In this document: one piece after another, positions 18,569 to 27,415 of the stretch
How the letters are laid out: every line of letters begins with the position of its first letter
Numbering within the stretch: the stretch's first letter is position 1
NCBI GenBank assembly: GCA_003281795.1
Contig: QCAW01000006.1
Span: 1 to 55,464, forward strand
DNA length: 55,464 bases
Reading direction: 5' to 3'
DNA from: Pelagibacteraceae bacterium AG-345-F21
Lineage (GTDB): Bacteria; Pseudomonadota; Alphaproteobacteria; Pelagibacterales; Pelagibacteraceae
Position numbers and translations under genes: made by a program
The notes under the pieces: generated by a model
What the model saw: the letters and a program-made list of their open reading frames with translations, nothing else
What the model was told of the DNA's origin: nothing
The model's database searches: none

Positions 18569-19308
18569 TAATTATTTATTTTCTTTATCATAACTTTTTC
18601 AAAAATTTGATCTTGGAGAAGTTCCACTGATCCCTCCTTCGTTAACTCTAAGCTAGCTGCAAATATTCCTGCTAATCCTGTTTTTTTCATTTTTTTGCTT
18701 AAATAAAAGTTCGGTATTAACTCACTAATGTCCTTCCAATCTTTAATTTCATCGTATTTATTTTTAATCTGTTTAATACCTTCTTCAGTTGATAGAACTG
18801 GTAATTTAGGAATATTAATCGATTGAAATGATTTCTGCATTTGAAGATTGGAATAAGTTTTCAGTAACTCATACAAAGAGACATCATATTGCGGTGTGTT
18901 AATAGATCTTATTTCTCCTTTCATGCCTCTTGTAAAAATATGTACACCTAATCTTTTTTTTTGTAACATTTGATCTGAAAGAATTCTAATTAATTCTAAT
19001 TTTTTTAATTGTAACTTAAGTTTTTCTGCCACTTCAAAAGCTTTAAAATTGTCTTCTTCATCTTCTGGTAATAATAATTTTGATTTTAAGTAGGCAAGCC
19101 ATGTAGCTGTTAATAAAAATTCAGAGGCTAATTCTAAGTTTAAATTTTCATTATTCTTTATAAAATCTAAAAATTGATCTGCTAGTTTTGTAATTGATAT
19201 TTTAGCTAGATCAACTTTTTGACTTTTTGCTAAGTCTAGTAAAACTTCTAAGGGTCCGCTATAATTTGGTATATCTATTGATATTAAATCAGATTTATTT
19301 GATTCCAT
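18568..19308 (-). CDS. scpA: Segregation and condensation protein ScpA
   Basis: 246 residues. The kleisin signature is clear: IDIPNYSGPLEVLLDLAKSQKVDLAKI, LADQFLDFI, and FLLTATWLAYLKSKLLLP. The C-terminus (VELLQDQIFEKVMI) binds the SMC head. ScpA bridges SMC and ScpB to organise the chromosome. It is followed immediately by scpB (1-nt overlap) and preceded by nagZ at 9 nt, the standard alphaproteobacterial order. Confidence 0.96.
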   Translation of the reverse strand: MESNKSDLISIDIPNYSGPLEVLLDLAKSQKVDLAKISITKLADQFLDFIKNNENLNLELASEFLLTATWLAYLKSKLLLPEDEEDNFKAFEVAEKLKLQLKKLELIRILSDQMLQKKRLGVHIFTRGMKGEIRSINTPQYDVSLYELLKTYSNLQMQKSFQSINIPKLPVLSTEEGIKQIKNKYDEIKDWKDISELIPNFYLSKKMKKTGLAGIFAASLELTKEGSVELLQDQIFEKVMIKKINN

Positions 19309-19317
19309 TTCTAGATT

Positions 19318-20262
19318 TTATCTTAAAAATTTGTAAAATTCCGAAGTTTTTTTCATTGTAAACTTATCAATATAGGGTAATTTTTTTATTAATCTATTGG
19401 TATCTTTGAAATTTCCTCCACAATATAAAACAAGATTACATCCTGCTTGAAGTGATTTGAGAGCATTAGTTGCTAGATTAAATTTAAGTGCTTTCATTGA
19501 AATATCATCTGAAATTAAAATTCCTTTAAAACCTATTTTTTTTCTGATGATTTCAGAAATTACTTTTTTTGAAAAAGAAGCTACGTTTTTTTTGTCTAAT
19601 TTTTGGTAAATAACATGAGCTGTCATGGCAAATTTAGAATTAATATTTTTGAAGGGAAAAAAATCTTTTTTTTTTAGATTAAGGTAATTTAATTTTACAT
19701 TAGGTGTTCTTAAATGACTATCTACTGAAGCGCAACCATGTCCAGGGATATGTTTTGCAACAGTAGCTACTTTATTAAGATGGTATTGATTAATACAAAC
19801 TTGACCCAATACCTTAACAATTCTGGAATTTTTGGAAAAACTTCTACTGCCTATAACTTTAGTAGTATTTGTCCTGAGTACGTCTAGAACGGGGACTGTA
19901 TTGATATTTATCCCTAATTGACGAAAAATTTTACATAATTGATTAATATAATTCTTATAAATAGATATACTAATTTTTTGGTTAGAATTGAATAAGTCAC
20001 CAAATAATTTTTGAGGTATGTTGTTATTTATCAATTGACCTAATCGTGAAACAGTTCCTCCTTCTTCATCAATTAATATTGGAAATTTTTTATCTTTGCT
20101 AATATATCTTATATTTTTAATAAGTTTTTTTAATTGATTAAAAGACTTTATGTTTCTTTTAAAAAGTATTAAGCCCCAAGGTTTTTCCTTTGATATAATT
20201 TTTTTTTCTTGAATAGACAATTTGTAAGATTTAATACTAATTATTATAGCTTTTTTTTTCAT
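19318..20262 (-). CDS. nagZ: Beta-N-acetylhexosaminidase NagZ (glycoside hydrolase family 3)
   Basis: 314 residues from the chosen start. NagZ removes GlcNAc from muropeptides during cell-wall recycling in the cytoplasm. The catalytic loop is KHIPGHG (170-176) with Asp181-Ser-His183, and the nucleophile lies in ILISDDISM. The WGLILFKRNI and LIDEEGGTVSRLG segments are also typical. An ATG seven codons upstream (20283) is possible, but the ATG at 20262 makes a tidy ATGA overlap with the preceding gene, so I prefer it. It sits between a small membrane protein and scpA. Confidence 0.94.
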   Translation of the reverse strand: MKKKAIIISIKSYKLSIQEKKIISKEKPWGLILFKRNIKSFNQLKKLIKNIRYISKDKKFPILIDEEGGTVSRLGQLINNNIPQKLFGDLFNSNQKISISIYKNYINQLCKIFRQLGININTVPVLDVLRTNTTKVIGSRSFSKNSRIVKVLGQVCINQYHLNKVATVAKHIPGHGCASVDSHLRTPNVKLNYLNLKKKDFFPFKNINSKFAMTAHVIYQKLDKKNVASFSKKVISEIIRKKIGFKGILISDDISMKALKFNLATNALKSLQAGCNLVLYCGGNFKDTNRLIKKLPYIDKFTMKKTSEFYKFLR

Positions 20263-20522
20263 TTTAATTTTATTAAATTCCAAAATTTTCTTGGTTCGCT
20301 TTTATTAATTTCTTCCGAAAAACTTGAATTAAATTCAATAACATTTTTTGTATCATTTTTTAAAATTGGTAAATTAATTGCTTTTTCTTTTATAATATCC
20401 TCTATATTAAGCCTATTATTATTAATATTATTTACGTTTATATTAGATAAATAGTAATTAAAGATGTAAAAAAAAAATAAAAAAATTAAAAAAAGACATA
20501 TTAATTTAAAAAATTTAATCAT
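20259..20522 (-). CDS. Small membrane-anchored protein at the SPOR-domain gene position
   Basis: 87 residues. A Lys-Phe start is followed by one strongly hydrophobic segment (about residues 6-26), then a hydrophilic, Asn/Ile-rich external stretch ending in EFNSSFSEEINKSEPRKFW. No domain is recognised. In many Alphaproteobacteria the slot between argS and nagZ encodes a membrane-anchored SPOR-domain protein. This product keeps the anchor but is too short to contain a SPOR domain. It overlaps argS by one base and nagZ by four (ATGA), so it is clearly in the operon. Its function is unknown. Confidence 0.75.
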   Translation of the reverse strand: MIKFFKLICLFLIFLFFFYIFNYYLSNINVNNINNNRLNIEDIIKEKAINLPILKNDTKNVIEFNSSFSEEINKSEPRKFWNLIKLK

Positions 20523-22243
20523 TACATTCTTGTTGGTAGCGACACACCCAATATTTCCATTCCCCTTTGAATTACTATTCCAATTAAAATAATTATCGCG
20601 AATGTTGTTAGGTTTTTAATCTTTTTATCAACTACAAATCTATAATTTGGATCTCTATTTCCTTTGCTCCAATAAGCATGAAATAGGGTTGCCAAATCAT
20701 AAAGATAAAATGGAATTCTGTGGGGTTCGTATTTTGATGAAGCTGTTTCAATAATTCTTGGCCATTCAAATATCTTTCTAAGAATAATATTTTCATCTTT
20801 ATTTAATTTAAAATTTTTCAACTCTAAAGACAAATTGTCATCTAAATCTTTATTTAAAGTTCTTAGAAGGGAGCTAATTCTGGCAAATGAATATTGCACA
20901 TAAAAAACTGGATTATCTTTACTTTTTTCCATAACTTTATCAAAATCAAAATCTAGTTCAACATCATTGCTTCGGTTCAACATCATAAATCTTATTGAGT
21001 CTTTATTAACTTCATTAAGTAAATCTTTGGCTGATATAAAATCTCCTGCACGTTTTGACATTTTAAATGGTTTTCCATTTCTATATAGTTTTACTAATTG
21101 ACAAACTTTACAATTCAATTTTACTTTTTTTTTAGATAATGCACCCACAGCAGCTGTTATTCTTTTGATGTAGCCAGTATGGTCTGCTCCAAGAACATTT
21201 ATCAAATTTTGATAATTTCTTTGTACTTTATCCATATGGTACGCAACATCATTTGCAAAATAAGTCCAATTGCCGTCATTTTTTTGTAGTGCTCTATCTG
21301 TATCATCACCAAATAAAGTTGATTTGAAAATCAGTCTTTTTGTTTTTTTCCAATCTTTATCTGATCCTCCTTTAGGGGGTTCAAGATAGCCTTCTTCAAC
21401 GTAATTATCTTTTTTTAACTGACTTACTGCTTTTTCTACTAGTTTATTGTTTACTAAGTCAGTCTCAGAAAAAAAATTATCATGTTCTATGCCTAATTTT
21501 TTTAGGTCTGATTTAATTAACTTCATAGAATATTCAAGGGATTCCTGTTTTAAAACTTCAAAAGATTTTTCAAAACTATCAAAAGTTTCGTTTTTTTTAG
21601 TATCAATGATCATCTTTGCTATATCGATTATGTAATCACCAGGATAAAGATCTTCGGAAGGAATAAATTTTTCGTTATATTTAATTTCTCTAATTCTTAG
21701 AAATACTGACTCTACAAATTTTAAAATCTGAACTCCATAATCATTTATATAATATTCTTTTGTTACTTTATTACCGTTAAATTTGAGTAAATTAGCTAAA
21801 ACATCTCCATAAATAGCTCCTCTACAATGTCCTACATGCATCGGACCAGTCGGATTCGCAGAAACAAATTCAATGTTATAGTTATTGTTTGAGTCTTTTT
21901 TACCATAGTGTTTTTTATGATTAAGAATTTGATTAATATTTTTAATCAATGACTCGTTTGATAACTTGAGATTTAAGAACCCTGGACCAGCAACTTTAAT
22001 CTCATCGAAGTCTGTAATATTTCTAATTAACAAATCTCTAATTTTATTAGCCAAGTTTTTTGGATTTATTTTATTTAGTTTCCCTAATATGAGACAAATG
22101 TTGCAAGACAAGTCAAAATTAAATTCTAAAGGAGGTATTTCAACAACGACACCTTTGAAACTCAATTCTTTTAATTCAAGTAACTTTTGATTTTTACTTA
22201 TCAAAAAAGTAATTTTTTTTTGGTATTCTTCAAATATATTCAT
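20522..22243 (-). CDS. argS: Arginyl-tRNA synthetase
   Basis: 573 residues, a class I synthetase. The N-terminal Add-1 domain (about 1-110) is followed by SANPTGPMHVGHCRGAIYGD with the HIGH variant HVGH at 136-139. KPFKMSKRAGDF supplies the KMSKS-like loop. The C-terminal anticodon-binding domain ends in the typical ..GMEILGVSLPTRM. It charges tRNA-Arg; a tRNA-Arg(TCT) gene is at 39115-39191. Its ATG overlaps the dgt stop (ATGA, 4 nt). Confidence 0.98.
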   Translation of the reverse strand: MNIFEEYQKKITFLISKNQKLLELKELSFKGVVVEIPPLEFNFDLSCNICLILGKLNKINPKNLANKIRDLLIRNITDFDEIKVAGPGFLNLKLSNESLIKNINQILNHKKHYGKKDSNNNYNIEFVSANPTGPMHVGHCRGAIYGDVLANLLKFNGNKVTKEYYINDYGVQILKFVESVFLRIREIKYNEKFIPSEDLYPGDYIIDIAKMIIDTKKNETFDSFEKSFEVLKQESLEYSMKLIKSDLKKLGIEHDNFFSETDLVNNKLVEKAVSQLKKDNYVEEGYLEPPKGGSDKDWKKTKRLIFKSTLFGDDTDRALQKNDGNWTYFANDVAYHMDKVQRNYQNLINVLGADHTGYIKRITAAVGALSKKKVKLNCKVCQLVKLYRNGKPFKMSKRAGDFISAKDLLNEVNKDSIRFMMLNRSNDVELDFDFDKVMEKSKDNPVFYVQYSFARISSLLRTLNKDLDDNLSLELKNFKLNKDENIILRKIFEWPRIIETASSKYEPHRIPFYLYDLATLFHAYWSKGNRDPNYRFVVDKKIKNLTTFAIIILIGIVIQRGMEILGVSLPTRM

Positions 22244-23379
22244 GTGACTTTTTTATAGAGATTTATTGCATATCGATCAGTCATACCAGCTATAAAATCA
22301 CAGACAGATCTAGCAATGTTTGATTTATCATACTTACTAACATTTAAATACATTTTTGGATTATTTTTTATAGATAAAAATAATTTGTTAATAATCATTT
22401 TTCCTTTATTTGTATTTTTTCTAACATTTTTATGATAGTACATTTTTTTTCTCAAAAATTTTTTAATTTTTTGATCAAATTTCTTCATATTTCTTGAAAA
22501 AGTTACAATAGGATATCTTGACTTATAAACATCACTTAAATTTTTTATTTTATAAATTTTAATATTATTTTTAGTTGTTATTATTATATCTTTTACCATT
22601 TCATTAATTATTTCTCTTACTATTTGCCTTATAACTAAATCTATAGAAAAATTCTTAATTTTTTTTCTGTGTTTTATTATAATACTTTTTAAAATTGGAA
22701 TTTTTTCTAAGTCTTTAAGTTTAAATAAGTTTGATTTTAATCCATCTTCTAGATCGTGACTGTTATAAGCAATGTCATCTGAAATTGAGGCTATTTGTGC
22801 TTCTAATGACGGACTAGATGAAAATTTTATTCTTTTTTTAAATAAATTTTTACCTAAAATTCTATGGTATTTTTTTGTGTTTTTAACTGGTCCATTGTGT
22901 TTTAACAAACCATCTAATGTTTCTAAAGTTAAGTTTAGACCTTTGAAATCATAATATCTATTTTCTAAAAATAAAATTATTCTAATAGTTTGAATGTTGT
23001 GATCAAAGCCACCAAACTTTTTCATGCAATTATTTAAAGCTTCCTCCCCTGCGTGTCCAAATGGAGTATGTCCCAAATCATGTGCTAAACTTAAAGTTTC
23101 ACATAAATCTTCATTTAAATTGAAAAATTTGGATAAAGTTCTAGCTATCTGCGCGACCTCTAAAGAATGTGTAATCCTTGTTCTATAGTGATCGCCAGAG
23201 GTATTTACAAAAACCTGTGTTTTATGCTTTAGTCTACGAAAAGCGGTCGAATGAATAATTCTATCTCTATCTCTTTGAAAATCAGTTCGTATTTGGGTTT
23301 TATTTTCTTTAAAAAACCTGCCTTTTGATTTCAATGGTACCGCTAAATTTGATAATGAATGAATTGAATTTTTTTGCAT
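22240..23379 (-). CDS. dgt: Deoxyguanosinetriphosphate triphosphohydrolase-like protein
   Basis: 379 residues from the ATG at 23379 (a GTG two codons upstream is also in frame). It is an HD-domain dNTPase. Metal ligands lie in RITHSLEVAQIART, SLAHDLGHTPFGHAGE and ISDDIAYNSHDLEDGL. RDRDRIIHSTAFRRLKHKTQVF is the family N-terminal signature. It hydrolyses dNTPs to nucleosides and triphosphate, controlling pools. It is the first gene of the dgt-argS-...-secF run and divergent from erpA across only about 31 bp, so the two promoters must overlap or extend into coding DNA. Confidence 0.95.
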   Translation of the reverse strand: MQKNSIHSLSNLAVPLKSKGRFFKENKTQIRTDFQRDRDRIIHSTAFRRLKHKTQVFVNTSGDHYRTRITHSLEVAQIARTLSKFFNLNEDLCETLSLAHDLGHTPFGHAGEEALNNCMKKFGGFDHNIQTIRIILFLENRYYDFKGLNLTLETLDGLLKHNGPVKNTKKYHRILGKNLFKKRIKFSSSPSLEAQIASISDDIAYNSHDLEDGLKSNLFKLKDLEKIPILKSIIIKHRKKIKNFSIDLVIRQIVREIINEMVKDIIITTKNNIKIYKIKNLSDVYKSRYPIVTFSRNMKKFDQKIKKFLRKKMYYHKNVRKNTNKGKMIINKLFLSIKNNPKMYLNVSKYDKSNIARSVCDFIAGMTDRYAINLYKKVT

Positions 23380-23410
23380 GCTCACTATATAGATTATATA
23401 CTAGATCATT

Positions 23411-23725
23411 ATGGAAAAAAAATTAGAATTTACTAATAGAGCAAAAAATCAAATCGAAAAAATCACGAAAAGTGGAGCTAAAAAATATTTTAGAATAACA
23501 GTTCAAGGGGGTGGTTGTTCAGGCTTTAAATATAATTTTAGTTTTGATAGTAAATTAGAAAAAAACGATATTTTATTTGATCAAACCATAATAGATAAAT
23601 TTTCTTTAGATATAATAGCTGGTTCAACTGTAGATTTTAAGAGAGAAATGATAGGAGAGTCTTTTGTTATAGATAATCCTAAAGCTTCTTCTTCATGTGG
23701 TTGCGGGTTATCATTTTCAGTTTAA
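23411..23725 (+). CDS. erpA: Iron-sulfur cluster insertion protein, A-type (ErpA/IscA family)
   Basis: 104 residues. Three conserved cysteines are present: one in GGGCSGFKY and two in the C-terminal SSCGCGLSF. FDSKLEKNDILFDQTII and STVDFKREMIGESFVIDNPKAS complete the HesB fold. A-type carriers deliver [4Fe-4S] or [2Fe-2S] clusters to apo-proteins; possible clients here include IlvD. The stop overlaps the xthA start (TAATG). The erpA-versus-iscA name rests on the gene order with dgt and xthA, which is common in Alphaproteobacteria. Confidence 0.93.
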   Translation: MEKKLEFTNRAKNQIEKITKSGAKKYFRITVQGGGCSGFKYNFSFDSKLEKNDILFDQTIIDKFSLDIIAGSTVDFKREMIGESFVIDNPKASSSCGCGLSFSV

Positions 23726-24501
23726 TGAAAATAATTTCTTGGAATGTTAATTCTGTAAGAGCCAGGATTAATAACATTTTAGATTATATAAAAAAAGAAA
23801 AACCAGACATACTTTTGCTTCAAGAAATTAAGACTCAAGATGAAAACTTTCCTTACGATAATTTTAAAACAATTGGATACACTTCACATGTCTTTGGGCA
23901 AAAAAGTTATAATGGTGTTGCAATAATATCTAAGGTCGAAGTTAAAAACATTAATAGAGATTTTATAAAAGATGATTTAAAGCAATCTAGAATCATCACA
24001 GGTGAAATACAATTACAAAAAAAAAAAATAGAGTTAGTTAACATTTACGTACCTAATGGTAATCCAATTGATACAGCAAAATATGATTATAAAAAGAATT
24101 GGTTAAAGAAATTTATTACTAATATAAAAAAAAAACTATTAAAAAATTCCAACTTATTAATAGCAGGAGATTTTAATATTATACCCGAAAAAATAGATGT
24201 GTATGATTTCAAAAGATATGAAGGCGACGCATTAGGTAAACTAGAAATAAGAAAAAAGTTCCGTGAGTTGATAAATTTAGGTTTTGAAGATGTTTATCGA
24301 CTTAAAAATAAAGATAAACAAGAATATACTTTTTGGGATTATTTTGCTTCTTCATGGCAAAAAAATTATGGGATGAGGATTGATCATTTTCTTGTATCAA
24401 ATAACTTACTTGAAAATATTACATCTATAAATATTAATAAAAAACCTCGTTCAAAAATTAAACCATCTGATCATACTCCTATTGAGCTCAAAATTAATTA
24501 A
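23725..24501 (+). CDS. xthA: Exodeoxyribonuclease III
   Basis: 258 residues from the ATG at 23725; an in-frame start 10 codons earlier lies inside erpA and is not needed. Xth is an AP endonuclease and 3'-5' exonuclease of base-excision repair. It has MKIISWNVNSVRAR, LLLQEIKTQDENFP with the metal ligand Glu34, YNGVAIISK, IAGDFNIIPEKIDV, the RIDHFLVS strand and the C-terminal SDHTPIEL. The TAATG overlap with erpA suggests coupled translation. It converges with the guanylyltransferase gene (8-nt overlap). Confidence 0.96.
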   Translation: MKIISWNVNSVRARINNILDYIKKEKPDILLLQEIKTQDENFPYDNFKTIGYTSHVFGQKSYNGVAIISKVEVKNINRDFIKDDLKQSRIITGEIQLQKKKIELVNIYVPNGNPIDTAKYDYKKNWLKKFITNIKKKLLKNSNLLIAGDFNIIPEKIDVYDFKRYEGDALGKLEIRKKFRELINLGFEDVYRLKNKDKQEYTFWDYFASSWQKNYGMRIDHFLVSNNLLENITSININKKPRSKIKPSDHTPIELKIN

Positions 24502-25696
24502 CTCTACCATACATGTCTTTATATCGAACAATATCTGATTCCTTTAGAACGGATCCTAGTTGCGCTTCCATAATTTTAACATTTTTCTTGCTAGAGTTTT
24601 GAACTCTATGTATTGCTCCTTTGGGAATAAAAATTGAGTCATAAAGTTTTTTCGTAAAAACTTTTTTATTTAAAGTTATTTTTGGCTTACCTTGGGTTAT
24701 AACCCAATGTTCTGATCTATAAAAATGTTTTTGAAGACTTAAAATTCCTTTTGGTTTTATATTTATTTCTTTAATTAAAAAATTATTACCAAAATATAAA
24801 TTAGTATAACTGCCCCAAGGCCTATAAAAAATATTTTTTTTCTTTAAATATTTTTTTTTATTTTTATTAAACATTAAAAGTATTTCTTTCCAACTACCAA
24901 GATCAGTCCAAGGTATATTCAGTTTTATAGCATTAATATTTTTTGTTTTTTCAAGGATAGCGTGATCGAATGACTTTGTGGGATTTTTTATAAATGCTTT
25001 TTTATTTAAATGATAAATATTTTTTTTTATCTTGCTTTTTGTTACAGCTAATAATGAATTTTGATAGATTTTTTTTTCGTATTTTTTAAAATTATTTATC
25101 AATGAATCTTTTCTTAAAAAAAACATTCCAGAATTCCAATAGCCACCTTTTTTAATTATGATTTTAGCTTTTGTCTTTTTAGGTTTTTCAATGAATTTTG
25201 AAACACAATTAAATTTATTTTTTCTTTTAGTAATAAAATATCCAAATTGATCAGAGGGTGAATTAGGTTTTATTCCGAAAATAAAAAGATTTTTATTATT
25301 CAAAAATTTTTTATTTTTTTTAATTTCTTGATTAAATTTGCTTACTTGATTAATTAAATGATCTGCAGAGAGAAAAATTAGAGGTTGTTTTTTTGGAATG
25401 TCTTTTATCAATACAGCAGATAGAATTGCTGGGCCTGTATTTTTTTTTTCTGGTTCTAGCACAATTTTATATTTTTTAATTTTATGTTTCCTCATATTTT
25501 TTTTAATATCCTTCAAGTATTTAAAATTAGTGCTAATTATAGGATCATCAAATAAAGGATTTTTAATTCTATTTAAAGTTTTGCCAAAAAGTGTCCATCC
25601 ACCAAAGTCAATAAATTGCTTAGCCTGATAGTTTTTATTATCAGACCACAATCTAGTTCCAGCACCTCCGCATAAAATAACTGGTCTAATTTTCAT
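24494..25696 (-). CDS. manC: Mannose-1-phosphate guanylyltransferase / mannose-6-phosphate isomerase type II
   Basis: 400 residues, shorter than the usual 460-480. The N-terminal nucleotidyltransferase has ILCGGAGTRLWS (8-19) and a Lys in AKQF (normally PKQF). A SADHLI motif and WNSGMFFLR follow. The C-terminal cupin matches type II PMI: YRPWGSYTNLYF, SLQKHFYRSEHWVITQG, FIPKGAIHRVQN and SDIVRYKDMYGR. It would make GDP-mannose for surface polysaccharides. The SR of the canonical signature GTRLWPxSR is replaced by NK. It starts one base after ilvD ends on the same strand. Confidence 0.9.
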   Translation of the reverse strand: MKIRPVILCGGAGTRLWSDNKNYQAKQFIDFGGWTLFGKTLNRIKNPLFDDPIISTNFKYLKDIKKNMRKHKIKKYKIVLEPEKKNTGPAILSAVLIKDIPKKQPLIFLSADHLINQVSKFNQEIKKNKKFLNNKNLFIFGIKPNSPSDQFGYFITKRKNKFNCVSKFIEKPKKTKAKIIIKKGGYWNSGMFFLRKDSLINNFKKYEKKIYQNSLLAVTKSKIKKNIYHLNKKAFIKNPTKSFDHAILEKTKNINAIKLNIPWTDLGSWKEILLMFNKNKKKYLKKKNIFYRPWGSYTNLYFGNNFLIKEINIKPKGILSLQKHFYRSEHWVITQGKPKITLNKKVFTKKLYDSIFIPKGAIHRVQNSSKKNVKIMEAQLGSVLKESDIVRYKDMYGRVN

Positions 25697-27414
25697 TAAA
25701 TTTTTGAATAATCTTTAACTTCTTTTTTCTTACCTGGATGAGTAGGAGCTCCTAAATATGCAGGACCTACAGTTTGAGCATATTTCCATAGAGTACCCGA
25801 TCCAAATGCAGATTTTTTTGCTTTCCATTTTTTTCGTCTTGAAGCTAACTGAGATTTAGTTAGTCTAACGTTTATTGTTCCTTTTTTTGCATCAATATCT
25901 ATCATATCTCCATTTTTTAACAAAGCTATCGGACCTCCTAATGCTGCCTCTGGCCCAACGTGTCCAACACAAAAACCTCTTGTTGCTCCAGAAAATCTTC
26001 CATCTGTTATTAAAGCCACTTTTTCTCCCTTGCCCTGACCATATATTGCTCCTGTCGTAGACAACATTTCTCTCATACCTGGACCCCCTCTAGGTCCTTC
26101 ATATCTAATGATAATTACATCTCCATCTTTATACTTTCTCGTTTGAACAGCTTTCATAGCATCTTCTTCATTATCAAAACATCTTGCTTTGCCAGTAAAT
26201 TGCAATTTTTTTAATCCAGCTATTTTTACTATTGCTCCTTCTGTTGCTAAGTTACCTTTTAAACCAACAACACCTCCATCTTGAGATAAAGGATTGTCAT
26301 ATTCTCTTAAAACTTTTTGATCTTTGTTAAAATGAATTTCTTTTAAATTTTCTTCCATAGTTTTTCCAGTCACAGTCATACAATCACCATGAATAAACCC
26401 TCCATCATATAAAGTTTTTAGTAACATTGGGACACCACCTGCCTCCCACATGTCTTTTGCTACATATTTTCCTCCAGGTTTTAAATCTGCTAGATAAGGT
26501 GTTTTTTTGAATATTTTAGCTACGTCCATTAAATCAAATTTAACTCCAATTTCATTAGCTAGAGCTGGCAAATGAAGCGCTGCATTTGTTGAGCCGCCTG
26601 TAGCTGCTACAATAGTCGCTGCATTTTCCAAAGATTTTTTTGTCACTATGTCCCTAGGTTTAATTTCTTTTTCTAAAAGTTTCATTACAGTTTTCCCACT
26701 TTCAAAAGCGTACTTATCTCTTTCTTCGTAGGGAGCAGGTGTTCCTGCTGAATAAGGTAACGCTAGTCCTATCGCCTCGGACACACATGCCATAGTGTTT
26801 GCTGTGAATTGACCTCCACATGCACCTGCACTAGGACAAGCAACTAATTCTAGTTCTCTAAGTTCTTCTGAGGACATTTTTCCTGATGAATGTTTTCCAA
26901 CAGCCTCAAATACATCAACAACCGTAACATCTTTACCTTTAAATTTTCCAGGTAATATAGAACCACCATAAATAAATACGCTCGGAACATTTAATCTTAA
27001 CATGGACATCATTAATCCCGGTAATGATTTATCACATCCAGCGATACCGACAAGTGCATCATAACAGTGTCCTCTTACAGTCAACTCTGCAGAGTCAGCA
27101 ATAACTTCTCTTGAGATTAGAGATGATTTCATTCCTTCATGTCCCATAGCGATACCATCAGTAACAGTTATTGTACAAAATTCTCTCGGTGTACCGCCTG
27201 ACTGCTTGACTCCTTTTTTTACTGACTGAGCCTGCCTCATTAAAGCTGTATTGCATGGAGCTGCTTCATTCCATGTAGATACTACGCCTACAAAAGGTTT
27301 GGCTACATCTTGTTCTGTTTCTCCCATAGCATAATAAAAAGATCTATGAGGAGCTCTATCAGGTCCCAAAGAAGTATGACGACTAGGTAATTTTTTTTTA
27401 TCAATTTTAGACAT
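25696..27414 (-). CDS. ilvD: Dihydroxy-acid dehydratase
   Basis: 572 residues from the ATG at 27414, one base after the valS stop. A start seven codons upstream lies inside valS and is less likely. IlvD dehydrates 2,3-dihydroxy-isovalerate and -methylvalerate in valine, leucine and isoleucine synthesis, using an Fe-S cluster. The candidate cluster cysteines are Cys54 (AAPCN), Cys127 (AGCDKSLPG) and Cys199 ([10 protein letters not shown]). [12 protein letters not shown] and [21 protein letters not shown] are diagnostic. Its pairing with valS links valine synthesis with valine charging. Confidence 0.97.
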   Translation of the reverse strand: MSKIDKKKLPSRHTSLGPDRAPHRSFYYAMGETEQDVAKPFVGVVSTWNEAAPCNTALMRQAQSVKKGVKQSGGTPREFCTITVTDGIAMGHEGMKSSLISREVIADSAELTVRGHCYDALVGIAGCDKSLPGLMMSMLRLNVPSVFIYGGSILPGKFKGKDVTVVDVFEAVGKHSSGKMSSEELRELELVACPSAGACGGQFTANTMACVSEAIGLALPYSAGTPAPYEERDKYAFESGKTVMKLLEKEIKPRDIVTKKSLENAATIVAATGGSTNAALHLPALANEIGVKFDLMDVAKIFKKTPYLADLKPGGKYVAKDMWEAGGVPMLLKTLYDGGFIHGDCMTVTGKTMEENLKEIHFNKDQKVLREYDNPLSQDGGVVGLKGNLATEGAIVKIAGLKKLQFTGKARCFDNEEDAMKAVQTRKYKDGDVIIIRYEGPRGGPGMREMLSTTGAIYGQGKGEKVALITDGRFSGATRGFCVGHVGPEAALGGPIALLKNGDMIDIDAKKGTINVRLTKSQLASRRKKWKAKKSAFGSGTLWKYAQTVGPAYLGAPTHPGKKKEVKDYSKI

Positions 27415-27415
27415 A

